Shown: in pieces, positions 25,779 to 36,095 of the stretch
Layout: the number at the start of each line of letters is the position of its first letter
Numbering within the stretch: position 1 is the first letter of the stretch
Origin: Diorhabda sublineata
Taxonomy: Eukaryota > Arthropoda > Insecta > Coleoptera > Chrysomelidae
Length of the DNA stretch: 64,000 nt
Reading direction: 5' to 3'
Assembly (NCBI RefSeq): GCF_026230105.1
Contig: NC_079479.1
Coordinates: forward strand, 35,867,385 to 35,931,384
Notes under the pieces: model-generated
Database searches by the model: none
Seen by the model: the letters and a program-made list of their open reading frames with translations, nothing else
Told to the model about the DNA's origin: nothing
Translations under genes and position numbers: made by a program

Positions 25779-28700
25779 TATTAAAAACAATAAAAAGCTT
25801 ATTGTTTAATTACCTCTTGATCTGGATCGTGTCCAACTTCTTTCTCGTCTTCTTTGATATCCATCTTTTTCTCTGCTTCGAGATCTTCTACATCTAGTTG
25901 GCGATGGAGCTCGACTAAGTCTGTAAACAGTTCCTTAGTTCACGTATTGCGGCACAGTAGTCACTTCTCATATATTTAATTTTTTTAACACCCTTTTTAT
26001 ATATAGTGTTCACAAAATTCCCATTATCTTTAATAATTCTCTAAATTCGTGTTTTTTTTTATTTATTTCTTTGTAAACACTATAACAACAACTAAACAAA
26101 GTATAAGTGTTTTGTTTACCATCCAAGCAAAATGGCCGAAATGTCAAAATCTAGACTTGTCCATTTAAATCGTATACTTTGGAATAAGTCAGATACAAAT
26201 GGACTTTTTAAGAAAAGTTCACTTTAATTTCTGTTATTATTATAAAAAAAAAATAACCGAACCGAATTTACTTAATAAAAAAGGTTCACACTAATAATAA
26301 TGCACGATTCGAGAGAATGCATATTTCAAATTTCCCGCCGAAGAATTCATCACACTGCGTGTAACACTGGTATCGTATGGGGGGAGTAGCATCTCGTAAT
26401 TTGTTTTGATTAATGTTAATAATAATAGATAAAAATACTATTTTTGTCAAAAGAATTTTTGGATTTACTGATGATTGTTATTTTTTCCTAAATTTGTTTA
26501 CAATTTGAAAACTCGTAAAGTTACTACTGATTGTAATTTGATAATCAAGTGATCATTGATCGATTTAATTGTCAATGTCAGTTATATTTTGTTGAAGATC
26601 GAAACGTCAAAAATATTCTTAACAAAAACAAGTTATTAAATTAATGAAATTTATCAAGAAAAAATATATAATTGGAAATAGTAATAGTGAAAATAAAAAC
26701 ATGGTTACTGACAGGTATTTATAAGTTAAAAGTGGGTAGATATTTAAATTAAAACTTCGATTAGTTGTTTCAAACTTTTATTAAACATCCATTATATTAT
26801 GTATGAATGAATATTTATTATAAATAGATTAAATACATTTCATTACACATTTCGTACATACAGAGTTAATCATAAGTAAAAACTTTTCAAAATTCCAAAT
26901 ACTTGATTTAAAAATGTATAAAACTTATTCCTTTTATTGAATATTGTAATATTTAATATGAAATTTCAAATTATTTCATAAAAATTCCAAAACGTCCTAA
27001 ACAAAATTCATAAACACATCCATTTTTGAACACTTTGTCTTCTAACCTTAAATTTTCCATAAAAAAAAATCTGTATACATTAGTTTATACAGGGTTCATC
27101 ATAATATGTATAATTTTGTATTTTATTTAGCTATATTGTCATCATTGTGATGTTAGACATAAAATTTCAAAATATATTCTAATACAGGGCTGAAGCTTTA
27201 AAAAAAAACTACTAATACGTCCTTAATGGTTCATTTTACTACTCACAAACTAAATAAACGTTCAATTTCTAAATATTTCATCTTCTAACCACAATTATAG
27301 TACAATCAGTGTGAGAATATTTGTCATTACGCTCTAGTGCATAAAATTGTGTATTACATACGTTGTACATTAGTTCATAAAGCTATAATACGAGGTGTGT
27401 CGAAGAAGTTGGGCGAATATCTACCCGGGCAACCTGGTGCTATCGGAATATGTGTTAAACTGGTTAAACGACACTGGGATTAGGGAAACTAGTGGTACCG
27501 GATTCTAGGTGGTAATAGACTCACTGATGTTGAGACCTAGTGCTATGGGAATCTAGGTGGTAAACTGGTTAAACGACACAGGGATTAGAGAAACTGGTGC
27601 TACCGGATTCGAGGTGGGAATCGATACTGAAAATGAGACCTGGTGCTACCGGATTCTAGGTGGTAATCGACACACTGATGTTGAGACCTAGTGCTATGGG
27701 AATCTAGGTGGTAAACTGGTTAAACGACACAGGGATTAGAGAAACTGGTGCTACCGGATTCGAAGTGGGAATCGATACTGAAAATGAGACCTGGTGCTAC
27801 CGGATTTTAAGTGGTAATCGACACACTGATGTTGAGACCTAGTGCTATGGGAATCTAGGTGGTAAACTGGTTAAACGACACAGGGATTAGAGAAACTGGT
27901 GTTACCGGATTCGAAGTGGGAATCGATACTGAAAATGAGACCTGGTGCTACCGGATTCTAGGTGGTAATCGACACACTGATGTTGAGACCTAGTGCTATG
28001 GGAATCTAGGTGGTAAACTGGTTAAACGACACAGGGATTAGAGAAACTGGTGCTACCGGATTCGAAGTGGGAATCGATACTGAAAATGAGACCTGGTGCT
28101 ACCGGATTTTAAGTGGTAATCGACACACTGATGTTGAGACCTAGTGCTATGGGAATCTATATGGTAAATTGGTTAAACGACACAGGGATTAGAGAAACTG
28201 GTGCTACCGGATTCGAGGTGGGAATCGATACTGAAAATGAGACCTGGTGCTACCGGATTCTAGGTGGTAATCGACACACTGATGTTGAGACCTAGTGCTA
28301 TGGGAATCTAGGTGGTAAACTGGTTAAACGACACAGGGATTAGAGAAACTGGTGTTACCGGATTCGAGGTGGGAATCGATACTGAAAATGAGACCTGGTG
28401 CTACCGGATTCTAGGTGGTAATCGACACACTGATGTTGAGACCTAGTGCTATGGGAATCTATATGGTAAATTGGTTAAACGACACAGGGATTAGAGAAAC
28501 TGGTGCTACCGGATTCGAGGTGGGAATCGATACTGAAAATGAGACCTGGTGCTACCGGATTTTAAGTGGTAATCGACACACTGATGTTGAGACCTAGTGC
28601 TATGGGAATCTATATGGTAAATTGGTTAAACGACACAGGGATTAGAGAAACTGGTGCTACCGGATTCGAAGTGGGAATCGATACTGAAAATGAGACCTGG

Positions 28701-31700
28701 TGCTACCGGATTCTAGGTGGTAATCGACACACTGATGTTGAGACCTAGTGCTATGGGAATCTATATGGTAAATTGGTTAAACGACACAGGGATTAGAGAA
28801 ACTGGTGTTACCGGATTCGAGGTGGGAATCGATACTGAAAATGAGACCTGGTGCTACCGGATTCTAGGTGGTAATCGACACACTGATGTTGAGACCTAGT
28901 GCTATGGGAATCTATATGGTAAATTGGTTAAACGACACAGGGATTAGAGAAACTGGTGCTACCGGATTCGAGGTGGGAATCGATACTGAAAATGAGACCT
29001 GGTGCTACCGGATTTTAAGTGGTAATCGACACACTGATGTTGAGACCTAGTGCTATGGGAATCTAGGTGGTAAACTGGTTAAACGACACAGGGATTAGAG
29101 AAACTGGTGTTACCGGATTCGAGGTGGGAATCGATACTGAAAATGAGACCTGGTGCTACCGGATTCTAGGTGGTAATCGACACACTGATGTTGAGACCTA
29201 GTGCTATGGGAATCTAGGTGGTAAACTGGTTAAACGACACAGGGATTAGAGAAACTGGTGTTACCGGATTCGAGGTGGGAATCGATACTGAAAATGAGAC
29301 CTGGTGCTACCGGATTCTAGGTGGTAATCGACACACTGATGTTGAGACCTAGTGCTATGGGAATCTAGGTGGTAAACTGGTTAAACGACACAGGGATTAG
29401 AGAAACTGGTGTTACCGGATTCGAGGTGGGAATCGATACTGAAAATGAGACCTGGTGCTACCGGATTCTAGGTGGTAATCGACACACTGATGTTGAGACC
29501 TAGTGCTATGGGAATCTAGATGGTAAATTGGTTAAACGACACAGGGATTAGAGAAACTGGTGCTACCGGATTCTAGGTGGTAATCGACACACTGATGTTG
29601 AGACCTAGTGCTATGGGAATCTAGGTGGTAAACTGGTGAAACGACACAGGGATTAGAGAAACTGGTGCTACCGGATTCGAGGTGGGAATCGATACTGAAA
29701 ATGAGACCTGGTGCTACCGGATTTTAAGTGGTAATCGACACACTGATGTTGAGACCTAGTGCTATGGGAATCTAGGTGGTAAACTGGTTAAACGACACAG
29801 GGATTAGAGAAACTGGTGTTACCGGATTCGAGGTGGGAATCGATACTGAAAATGAGACCTGGTGCTACCGGATTCTAGGTGGTAATCGACACACTGATGT
29901 TGAGACCTAGTGCTATGGGAATCTAGGTGGTAAACTGGTGAAACGACACAGGGATTAGAGAAACTGGTGCTACCGGATTCGAAGTGGGAAACGATATTGA
30001 AAATGAGACCTGGAGCTACCGGATTTTAAGTGGTAATCGACACAAGGGATGAGACGACTCGGTTCTACCGGATTCTAGGTGGCAATCGACACACTGATGT
30101 TGAGACCTAGTGCTATGGGAATCTAGGTGGTAAACTGGTTAAACGACACAGGGATTAAGGAAACTGGTGCTACCGGATTCGAAGTGGGAATCGATACTGA
30201 AAATGAGACCTGGTGCTACCGGATTCTAGATGGTAATTGACACACTGATGTTGAGACCTAGTGCTATGGGAATCTAGGTGGTAAACTGGTTAAACGACAC
30301 AGGGATTAAGGAAACTGGTGCTACCGGATTCGAAGTGGGAATCGATACTGAAAATGAGACCTGGTGCTACCGGATTCTAGATGGTAATTGACACACTGAT
30401 GTTGAGACCTAGTGCTATGGGAATCTAGGTGGTAAACTGGTGAAACGACACAGGGATTAAGGAAACTGGTGTTACCGGATTCGAAGTGGGAATCGATACT
30501 GAAAATGAGACCTGGAGCTATCGGATTCTAGGTGGTAATCGACACACTGATGCTGAGACCTAGTGCTATGGGAATCTAGGTGGTAAACTGGTTAAACGAC
30601 ACAGGGATTAGAGAAACTGGTGCTACCGGATACGAAGTGGGAATCGATACTGAAAATGAGACCTGGAGCTACCGGATTTTAAGTGGTAATCGACACACTG
30701 ATGTTGAGACCTAGTGCTATGGGAATCTAGGTGGTAAACTGGTTAAACGACACAGGGATTAGAGAAACTGGTGCTACCGGATTCGAAGTGGGAATCGATA
30801 CTGAAAATGAGACCTGGAGCTACCGGATTTTAAGTGGTAATCGACACACTGATGTTGAGACCTAGTGCTATGGGAATCTAGGTGGTAAACTGGTTAAACG
30901 ACACAGGGATTAGAGAAACTGGTGCTACCGGATTCGAAGTGGGAATCGATACTGAAAATGAGACCTGGTGCTACCGGATTTTAAGTGGTAATCGACACAA
31001 GGGATGAGACGACTCGGTTCTACCGGATTCTAGATGGCAATCGATATATATGCGATGATATTTGGCGTTAACGGATTCCGAAAGGTACATTGGTGACGTG
31101 GCGCAACTGGTTTTTAGCGGATAATCGACACGGGGGAGTGAAACCCGACGGTAATCGGTGGAACGGTATCAAAATTTCGAGTCCCGGACAATTTCGACCG
31201 ACTTTTTTTGGAACAACCGTGAAATTATTCATCGGGTAATCATTTTTGCGGACCGAACAGTGAATTTCCGATTCTAAGAGACAATATGGGAGCGCGTTCG
31301 ACTATACTCGTTTTTAGAGGTCGTAAGGCGTGTACGGGGTGTCAAATTTTTTCGCAAAGGGATTATTTTAAAACGGGAGGGGTTCAATTGTAGTTAGATA
31401 TTATATTGGGGGGGGGGTGTGTGGTGATATGTGTGTGTGTATATTTAATATTTAAAGGAGTTGATCCCAATCAATTTCGTTTTTGTATACTTCGTCCTCC
31501 AACCATAGTTGATAGTTTTTTTTAAAACTTTCGGAAAATTCGTAATCGCGTCCCAAAACGCCGTTCAAACTATTATCGATCGGTTCGAATTCGTTATCGT
31601 TATTTTTAATATATCTTCTATTATTAAATTTATCGACCGCCGTTCTCAAAGTGATTTCCTCGGCTTGGAAATCCCAAGGTTTGGCGTCGAGGAAATTTCC

Positions 31701-34700
31701 GTACGCCCAATCGTCGTTCAAATGATGCCTGACCTTTTGATAAATCAAACTGACCGTTTGCAAATTCGATTTCCTCCAATTCCTACCCAAATATTTCGTT
31801 TGCATCTTCAATAATTTTAATACGTACAATTGCGCCATCGAATGTCGTATTTTCAACGCCCGTTTCAATATCGGCGCCGATTTGAACACCACCAACATCA
31901 TGATCCTCGAATTTTTCCATTTGCACAATTTATTCAACACCCTCAATAAATTTATGCTGGAAAAAACGTTCCTCCAACAATATTTTGTATCGCAACCGAT
32001 CTCGATGGTCGACGTCAATTCCATACCGTCTCCCAACACGCACGAAGGAAAATCCAACACCGGTATGTCGTTATTCGCTTTGACGTACGTCATAATTTCC
32101 TGATTGAAAAATTTGATTATCAGTGGGATGCAATTGGCGAATACCAGATGCTGCGACATAAATTCGAATTGGTAGACGTGATTCAGTTTGAAATGCTTCA
32201 AAAGCAACAATAATATACCGGATATGGCTTTGACTATTATTTCTTTGTGTCGGTTGACGTCGATGCCCAATTTCATCGATTGGAAGGAGGTCAAGGGCAT
32301 TTCTTTGGGCAGGATATCGCCCAATATATTTATGGATTCGTTGCCGGTTTTGGCGCGGGACGTCGTCGCCAATAATATTTTCAAAAGACAGATCATGTAT
32401 TGGGGTAAATTGGGAAATAGCGTCCGATACAACGTTTCCGCCACCGACGACGATTCGATATCGTCTTTTATAGTTAGAGGATTCTTGTTGATTCGTTCTT
32501 CTTTTTTTATTTGTAATTCCGCTACCGAAGTGTAAACGTGTCGATTTAATATTCGGACGCTGTCTTGTATCGGTTTCGGTAGACCGAACATCGTAGTTTC
32601 GTCGCCTTCCAAACTGTAACCCAGAAATTTTTCGCGGGCCGTATTTAGAAAATCGTTGATTTCGTTTCGATGCGCCTTCGGTTTCCACGGCAATTTCGCC
32701 GTTTTCGCCGATTCGACGAAAGAGCTTTCGAATTGCTTCGAACCGATTTTGTATTTCATATAATTTTGATCGGTTTCGAACATTTCCATGTCTAGCGGTT
32801 CGCCGCCGTCCTCCAAACTACTCTGTTTCATCAAACTCCTCTTTCGCCTTTGGTTTTGGTCTTCGAGCAGGTCGGGCGGGAAGGCCGGCGGCGACGACGG
32901 CCTCATTTCGCGCACTATTTTCGCGAAATCCTCGTCGAACGGCGGCAGATCGAATTTTTTCCTGATTTCCGCCCGCTGGGCGTCGACGGCGTCGACGCCG
33001 CCGAGCGCCACCAAAATCAATTTCCACAGCAGCAACAGAATTTTCTTTATCGGGAAATGCGACGAGGATCCCGCGCAAAATTTCGTCAACATGTTGAACA
33101 ATTTCGCGATCAGGAAATCCTCGGCGTCGATTACGTCCGATCGAAAGGATCGATAGACGTCGGGACGATTGTCCTTTTCGCTCCTTATCACCTCGACTAT
33201 GGTGTACATGACGGATAAAATGATTCTCAGATCTTCGGAATCGTTCATGCACACCGATGATCTGCTGATCGACGTTTCGTTCGTTTCTATTTCCATGTTT
33301 AATAGATCGACGAAGGAATCGAACGCCCCCAATTCGTATAACAACAGACAATTTTCTTTGGCGAATTTGATTTGATCGGTATCGCTCTGCACGCCCAACC
33401 AACTACCTTGGGCTACGTACAATATGCATCTGGCGCCTTTCATCCTTTTACATTTGTCGCTCGATTCCAATTGATCGAGTATCTTCAAAATGACCGAGCG
33501 CCTTTTGTTGGGGGAGAGCTGCCTCCACAATTGGGGCATATCGAATTCTTCCAATTGATCTTCGAACGATGAAAGGTTCAAATGCAGATCTTCGTGTTCG
33601 GTGTAACTGTACAATTCCGCTATTTCGTTCGGATGGGCGTCGCAATCGTCGTAAACGAAATCGATGTCTTCGCTACCGTCGAAATAGTTGCTCCTATCGG
33701 CCGCGTAGCTTTGCGCCGATACGCCGTTACCATTCGGGTCCATGCTGTATAAAAAAATTCCGTTAATTCATTACTTTCAACCGTTTTAGTCAAAATTTCG
33801 TCGTTCCGCGCGCGATACTCTTAATTCGTGCGGTTCGATAACAGATGGCGCGTAACTAACGCTCAAATATGTCGAATTTCGGGTTTTTGGAAGGCGATGA
33901 TGAACGTCCCGGACAGCCAAAAAAGTTTGTAGACGAACAACTGGAAATATTACTCGATTAAGATAAACATTCGACGTGGGTTTCGCATAAACTCAAGTCG
34001 AGAGACGGTTTTGCGTGTCCGAAATGCCGCTGCAACGTCATTTTTGCATAGGATCGTTACCGATTATGAAAAATTAATCCGTTACGACAACATCTAGCGT
34101 AAAAAATCGACCCCACGTCGCTATTCCGGTTAAAAACTATCCGGAAAACAGTGGATGGGCCGTATTATAGCCCGGACCTTGCTCCTTTTGACTACTATTT
34201 ATTACGGTCGATGCGGAACGCTTTCGCCGGAAAACGGTTCACATCAGAGCAGGATATCATCAAAAATTGGTTTGATTCGTTCTTGGCGCAGTTCTTTTGG
34301 GATGGGATCGACGAATTGCCGGAAAGATGGAAAATTTTCATAGTTTCATATCGGCGAAACTTTGAATAATACTATTTGTACGTGTTTTTCTTATATAAAC
34401 GTTCAAATTTTGGAAAAAAGAACCGCATGAATTAAGTTATTAAAACCACAATAGAAATAATTTTTTTTCGATACGAAAATATCATAACCGATAACAGTTC
34501 CGAGTACGGTCCTGACTAACCGGATTGAAACAAACTTAAAATGATCGGTCCTTTCGAAAATTCCAAATTTTTGACTCTAAATATCAGATTTCGATCAATT
34601 TTCTTTTAAAATCATTGTTTTTACAGCAGTTTTATAGAAAAAAAAAATACAATATACGGGGTGCGCCAAAAAAAAAAAAACGTACGATTTTACAAATTTG

Positions 34701-36095
34701 AACGTTATGAGAGGGAACTGCGCGGGTGGTGGTCGGTTCTTGGAAATTTAGTCGCGATGGATCACGCGACGTGGGTCAAAAACTACTGATTCGACTCTAA
34801 ATCGAAAACCTTTGATGAAATTTCGAATAAATATTGTTAAAATAATCAAATCCTCGTTCAAATTATATCAGTCGATAAAAAAACGGTAAATTTTTGATGT
34901 ACTAAGATTAAACAGCGAAAAATTACATTGGGATTATCGATTTATGCAAATTTTAACGGAAAAGTTCAAATTTACGTTAAAATCTAACAATTATGTATCA
35001 TCTGGCAACACTGGATATAACCTAACACTACCATTCTCAATTCCATTCAACACGAGAGAAAATCTTATCGTTAGAAAATGTAAAAACATAAAAAAATTAA
35101 CATTTTTATACAAATTTAACATAAAAAAATTTTGAAAATGTGTATTTTTTAGTTTTATGTCAAAAGTTACATAACTCGTATGAAACGCCATTTTGTATTG
35201 TGTCAAACGTGTACAATGTTGCAGTTAATCATTAATTATGTCTCGATTAAAGAAATTTTCTCAAAAAAACTATCACAGTTACCACTTTTAGAACGAAACT
35301 TTGACACAAATTTGGTAACACTACGGCACAGCATTTTCAGTCATCATTTGTTCAATTAAGTTAGATTATTATTATTTTATATTTCATTTAAAACCTCAAC
35401 CGACTAGAAAGTTAACAATCTATAAGTACCATGTATTCAGTACTAATATACATCCAATATAACCTTAGTTAGTACACTTGAATGGGGCCTCCCCCCGGTT
35501 AACCAAAAATTCATTGGATTACTTATAAAAAAATTACAAACAATTATAAATGAATGAGTGAATTTACAAAAACATTCAAAGCCAAAACGATAAATATAAG
35601 TTTCTATTTTTTTTTTTCATAAATCCGCCGTAAAAAAGACTTCAAACAATAATTCATTGAAATGATTTTCCGACTGTCTAGAGATAGAGATAAATATTAC
35701 TTATATTAAGTGAAACTAAATTGCACTAACCTTTCTCTAGATTTGTAAACTGGCCTATCACTATTAGTTTCACCAATTCTCGACTTGATATACTTGTAAT
35801 TTTCTAAATCCTTGGCGTAATCGTTAGCTAATGCAGAATCTTGATATTGGAGTTGCTGTTGGGGATACGAATAATTATATGGCGGTTGATGGGATGTAAC
35901 ACTAGGAGCGATATATTGGTTTTGTGGAATATGAGGAGGTGGGTAAGATGGTACCGAAGGATAATAAGGTATATTAGGGGATACTTGTGATTGAGACCAC
36001 TGCGTACAAACGGGATTCACTTGTTGGTTAGGTACGTTATTCGCTTGTGTTGGAGGAGGATAATTCAGATTTTCATAATACCATTGATCGCCCAT
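6315..36095 (-). CDS. drosha: Ribonuclease III Drosha (Microprocessor nuclease)
   Basis: Nuclear RNase III that crops pri-miRNA hairpins with its partner Pasha/DGCR8. Seventeen coding exons (minus strand): 36095-35731, 25920-25814, 25717-25579, 25521-25148, 25084-24967, 24910-24622, 18808-18721, 18658-18399, 18298-18141, 14569-14362, 14294-14048, 12689-12337, 10713-10360, 10296-10135, 10063-9903, 6808-6663, 6526-6315. All phases agree (3741 nt, 1246 aa). Order: Pro/Tyr/Gln-rich N-terminus (about 1-120), Arg/Ser-rich segment (about 120-205), central domain with YNEPGEMNDGPLCRC and FGIRPPQLSYAGNP, RIIIDa with NERLEFLGDAVVEF (809-822; E813, D817, E889), RIIIDb with NQRLEFLGD (988-996; E992, D996, D1061, E1064), then dsRBD (about 1128-1190) with VYFRGRR and SIQQAEM. 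The acidic catalytic residues are present in both RNase domains. The C-terminal tail is Ser/Arg-rich. Exon 1 is joined across 9.8 kb by its phase-2 end and N-terminal composition. All long introns carry satellites, and intron 1 contains Strip. Confidence 0.95.
6840..9780 (+). repeat. 256-bp tandem satellite in the penultimate Drosha intron (intron 15)
   Basis: The landmark GGTGGTACATTTGAACTACT occurs at 7607, 7863, 8119, 8375, 8631, 8887, 9143, 9399 and 9655, an exact 256-bp period, with near-identical units. Older copies lie to the left (about 7107 and 7351, spacing about 244-256), and a truncated one at about 9747. Identity is highest in the middle and decays at both edges. It fills intron 15 (6809-9902). 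Confidence 0.95.
10816..12297 (+). repeat. 21-bp minisatellite in Drosha intron 12
   Basis: About 70 copies of GCCAGTTTATTATGAGTGTCT or its C/T variants. A 19-bp variant (TTATTATTAGTCT, lacking two bases) is interspersed at about 11011, 11114, 11175, 11257, 11402, 11505, 11713, 11879, 12024 (as TAATAG) and 12148. These punctuate the array into blocks of 2-9 full units. The array occupies nearly the whole intron 10714-12336. The 21-bp period keeps a plus-strand frame open (PVYYECL heptads), but this is a by-product of the period. Confidence 0.97.
12700..14030 (+). repeat. 41-bp tandem satellite in Drosha intron 11
   Basis: About 30 copies of a unit beginning GTATGAATGGACTTTAACTT followed by A-rich and AAAATTTTT blocks, 40-42 bp each. 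Subtypes are CTTCAGAAAAATCG, CCTTGAAAAAAATC and CTTGAAAAAAATCG. The copies near 13730-14010 are strongly diverged (spacing expands to about 60-85 bp, core TACGAATGGACTTTAA). It fills intron 12690-14047. Confidence 0.95.
14630..18120 (+). repeat. 41/42-bp tandem satellite in Drosha intron 9
   Basis: About 84 copies of the same unit as at 12.7-14.0 kb, in the same orientation. Most are the CTTGAAAAAAATCG (41 bp) or CTTGAAAAAAAGTCG (42 bp) types. A patch at about 16010-16370 is of the CTTCAGAAAAATCG and CCTTGAAAAAAATC subtypes that otherwise dominate the other intron. The array is cut off close to the exons on each side (14569 and 18141). Confidence 0.96.
18826..24560 (-). repeat. 81/82-bp tandem satellite in Drosha intron 6
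   Basis: About 69 copies of a unit containing GTGACGGTAAGTCGAATAAA, GATAGAAAATAGACAG and AAAGACGGACACAAAACGGC. Most units are 82 bp. The 81-bp units (AAAGTGACGG with one A fewer, and AATCGACGGACAG) are concentrated at both edges (18960-19270 and about 23590-24530), with small groups near 21400-21560 and 23280. The left edge (18840-18960) is degenerate and shows simpler GACAGATAG-like motifs from which the unit may have grown. At 18828-18844 lies an inverted fragment of the 41-bp satellite (TATAGTCCGTTCATAC). Confidence 0.96.
25729..25776. repeat. (TA)n microsatellite in Drosha intron 2
   Basis: About 23 TA repeats just upstream (in gene sense) of the splice acceptor of exon 3 (25717), in a 96-bp intron. 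The run is so close to the acceptor that its length may affect splicing. Confidence 0.95.
25921..27417. other. Part of Drosha intron 1 without a recognised gene
   Basis: AT-rich DNA with no coding signal of any family. A short plus-strand frame from an ATG at 26132 (32 codons) has no support. At 27391-27416 TACGAGGTGTGTCGAAGAAG resembles the start of a mariner-type terminal repeat and sits exactly at the left edge of the 151-bp array. Confidence 0.5.
27418..31034 (+). repeat. 151-bp tandem satellite in Drosha intron 1
   Basis: About 24 units of 151 bp. Each unit is itself three related parts of about 45, 48 and 58 bp, recognisable as ACTGGTGCTACCGGATTCGA, CCTGGTGCTACCGGATTCTA and CCTAGTGCTATGGGAATCTA. 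Subtypes differ at AGGTGG/ATATGG and AGGTGG/AAGTGG positions. A variant part (CACAAGGGATGAGACGACTC) occurs at about 30042 and 30998, and one unit near 29560 lacks the first part. The array lies between Drosha exon 2 and the 3' end of the nested Strip gene. Confidence 0.95.
31035..31451. other. Short region between the 151-bp array and the end of Strip
   Basis: No gene. It contains a run of ten G at about 31409-31418 followed by a short GT repeat, and should carry the 3' UTR of Strip. No consensus AATAAA was noticed close to the Strip stop. Confidence 0.5.
31452..33743 (-). CDS. Strip: Striatin-interacting protein STRIP (FAM40), intronless and nested in Drosha intron 1
   Basis: An uninterrupted 763-codon frame from ATG at 33743. 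STRIP is a core scaffold of the STRIPAK complex (PP2A, striatin/Cka, Mob4, GCKIII kinases), acting in the cytoplasm in Hippo signalling, endosome organisation and cell morphology. Recognised by the acidic N-terminus with ELYSYTE, then CILYVAQG, LLNMEI, SHFPIKKILLLLWK (N1221-type half), and the highly conserved C-terminal DUF3402-type half: SINILGDILPKEMP, QSMKLGIDVNRHKE, LKHFKLNHVYQFEF, VVFKSAPILKRALK, KYLGRNWRKSN and RHHLNDDWAYGN. It is somewhat shorter than the vertebrate protein (about 840 aa), mostly in the N-terminus. No frameshift or stop is seen, so it looks functional. It lies on the same strand as Drosha, inside its first intron, with no intron of its own, which suggests retroposition or intron loss. 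Confidence 0.95.
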   Translation of the reverse strand: MDPNGNGVSAQSYAADRSNYFDGSEDIDFVYDDCDAHPNEIAELYSYTEHEDLHLNLSSFEDQLEEFDMPQLWRQLSPNKRRSVILKILDQLESSDKCKRMKGARCILYVAQGSWLGVQSDTDQIKFAKENCLLLYELGAFDSFVDLLNMEIETNETSISRSSVCMNDSEDLRIILSVMYTIVEVIRSEKDNRPDVYRSFRSDVIDAEDFLIAKLFNMLTKFCAGSSSHFPIKKILLLLWKLILVALGGVDAVDAQRAEIRKKFDLPPFDEDFAKIVREMRPSSPPAFPPDLLEDQNQRRKRSLMKQSSLEDGGEPLDMEMFETDQNYMKYKIGSKQFESSFVESAKTAKLPWKPKAHRNEINDFLNTAREKFLGYSLEGDETTMFGLPKPIQDSVRILNRHVYTSVAELQIKKEERINKNPLTIKDDIESSSVAETLYRTLFPNLPQYMICLLKILLATTSRAKTGNESINILGDILPKEMPLTSFQSMKLGIDVNRHKEIIVKAISGILLLLLKHFKLNHVYQFEFMSQHLVFANCIPLIIKFFNQEIMTYVKANNDIPVLDFPSCVLGDGMELTSTIEIGCDTKYCWRNVFSSINLLRVLNKLCKWKNSRIMMLVVFKSAPILKRALKIRHSMAQLYVLKLLKMQTKYLGRNWRKSNLQTVSLIYQKVRHHLNDDWAYGNFLDAKPWDFQAEEITLRTAVDKFNNRRYIKNNDNEFEPIDNSLNGVLGRDYEFSESFKKNYQLWLEDEVYKNEIDWDQLL
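33890..34372 (+). pseudogene. Decayed mariner-family transposase
   Basis: Plus-strand fragments in mariner order: a helix-turn-helix linker-like piece (ERPGQPKKFVDEQLEILLD followed by a stop, 33899 on), a catalytic-region piece resembling the family's first-Asp block (HRIVTDYEKLIRYDNI, about 34038-34090, with the usual GDEKW altered), and a C-terminal piece with YSPDLAPFDYYLL and ELPERWK (34151-34369) containing the last catalytic Asp position. Stops and missing segments between them show it is dead. It lies in Drosha intron 1 just upstream of Strip. Terminal repeats were not identified with confidence. Confidence 0.85.
34373..35730. other. Remainder of Drosha intron 1 next to exon 1
   Basis: No gene found. 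At about 34655 TATACGGGGTGCGCCAAAAA looks like a transposon terminal motif. TGGCAACACTGG occurs at 35003-35014, one of many copies of this motif in non-coding parts of the window. Confidence 0.5.

Noticed and set aside
26132..26230. Plus-strand ATG with good context (MAEMSKSRL..., 32 codons)
   Set aside because: It ends in a stop after 32 codons, has no obvious donor or family, and lies within Drosha intron 1.
28113..29050. Repeated 60-codon plus-strand frames every 151 bp
   Set aside because: By-product of the 151-bp satellite.
31409..31440. G run and GT repeat as a regulatory G-quadruplex
   Set aside because: A single homopolymer run next to a dinucleotide repeat does not form the four spaced G tracts needed; probably simple-sequence drift.
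32071..33402. Arg-rich long frames overlapping Strip in other frames
   Set aside because: They are shadows of the Strip coding sequence caused by its codon bias.
31452..33743. Strip as a processed pseudogene
   Set aside because: The frame is uninterrupted over 763 codons with all conserved blocks intact, and no poly(A) tail remnant is seen. A functional gene is more likely.
35731..36095. A separate Pro/Tyr-rich gene of unknown function
   Set aside because: Its phase-2 end, composition and the reading into the Arg/Ser-rich exon at 25920 fit the N-terminus of Drosha, which otherwise lacks a start codon.
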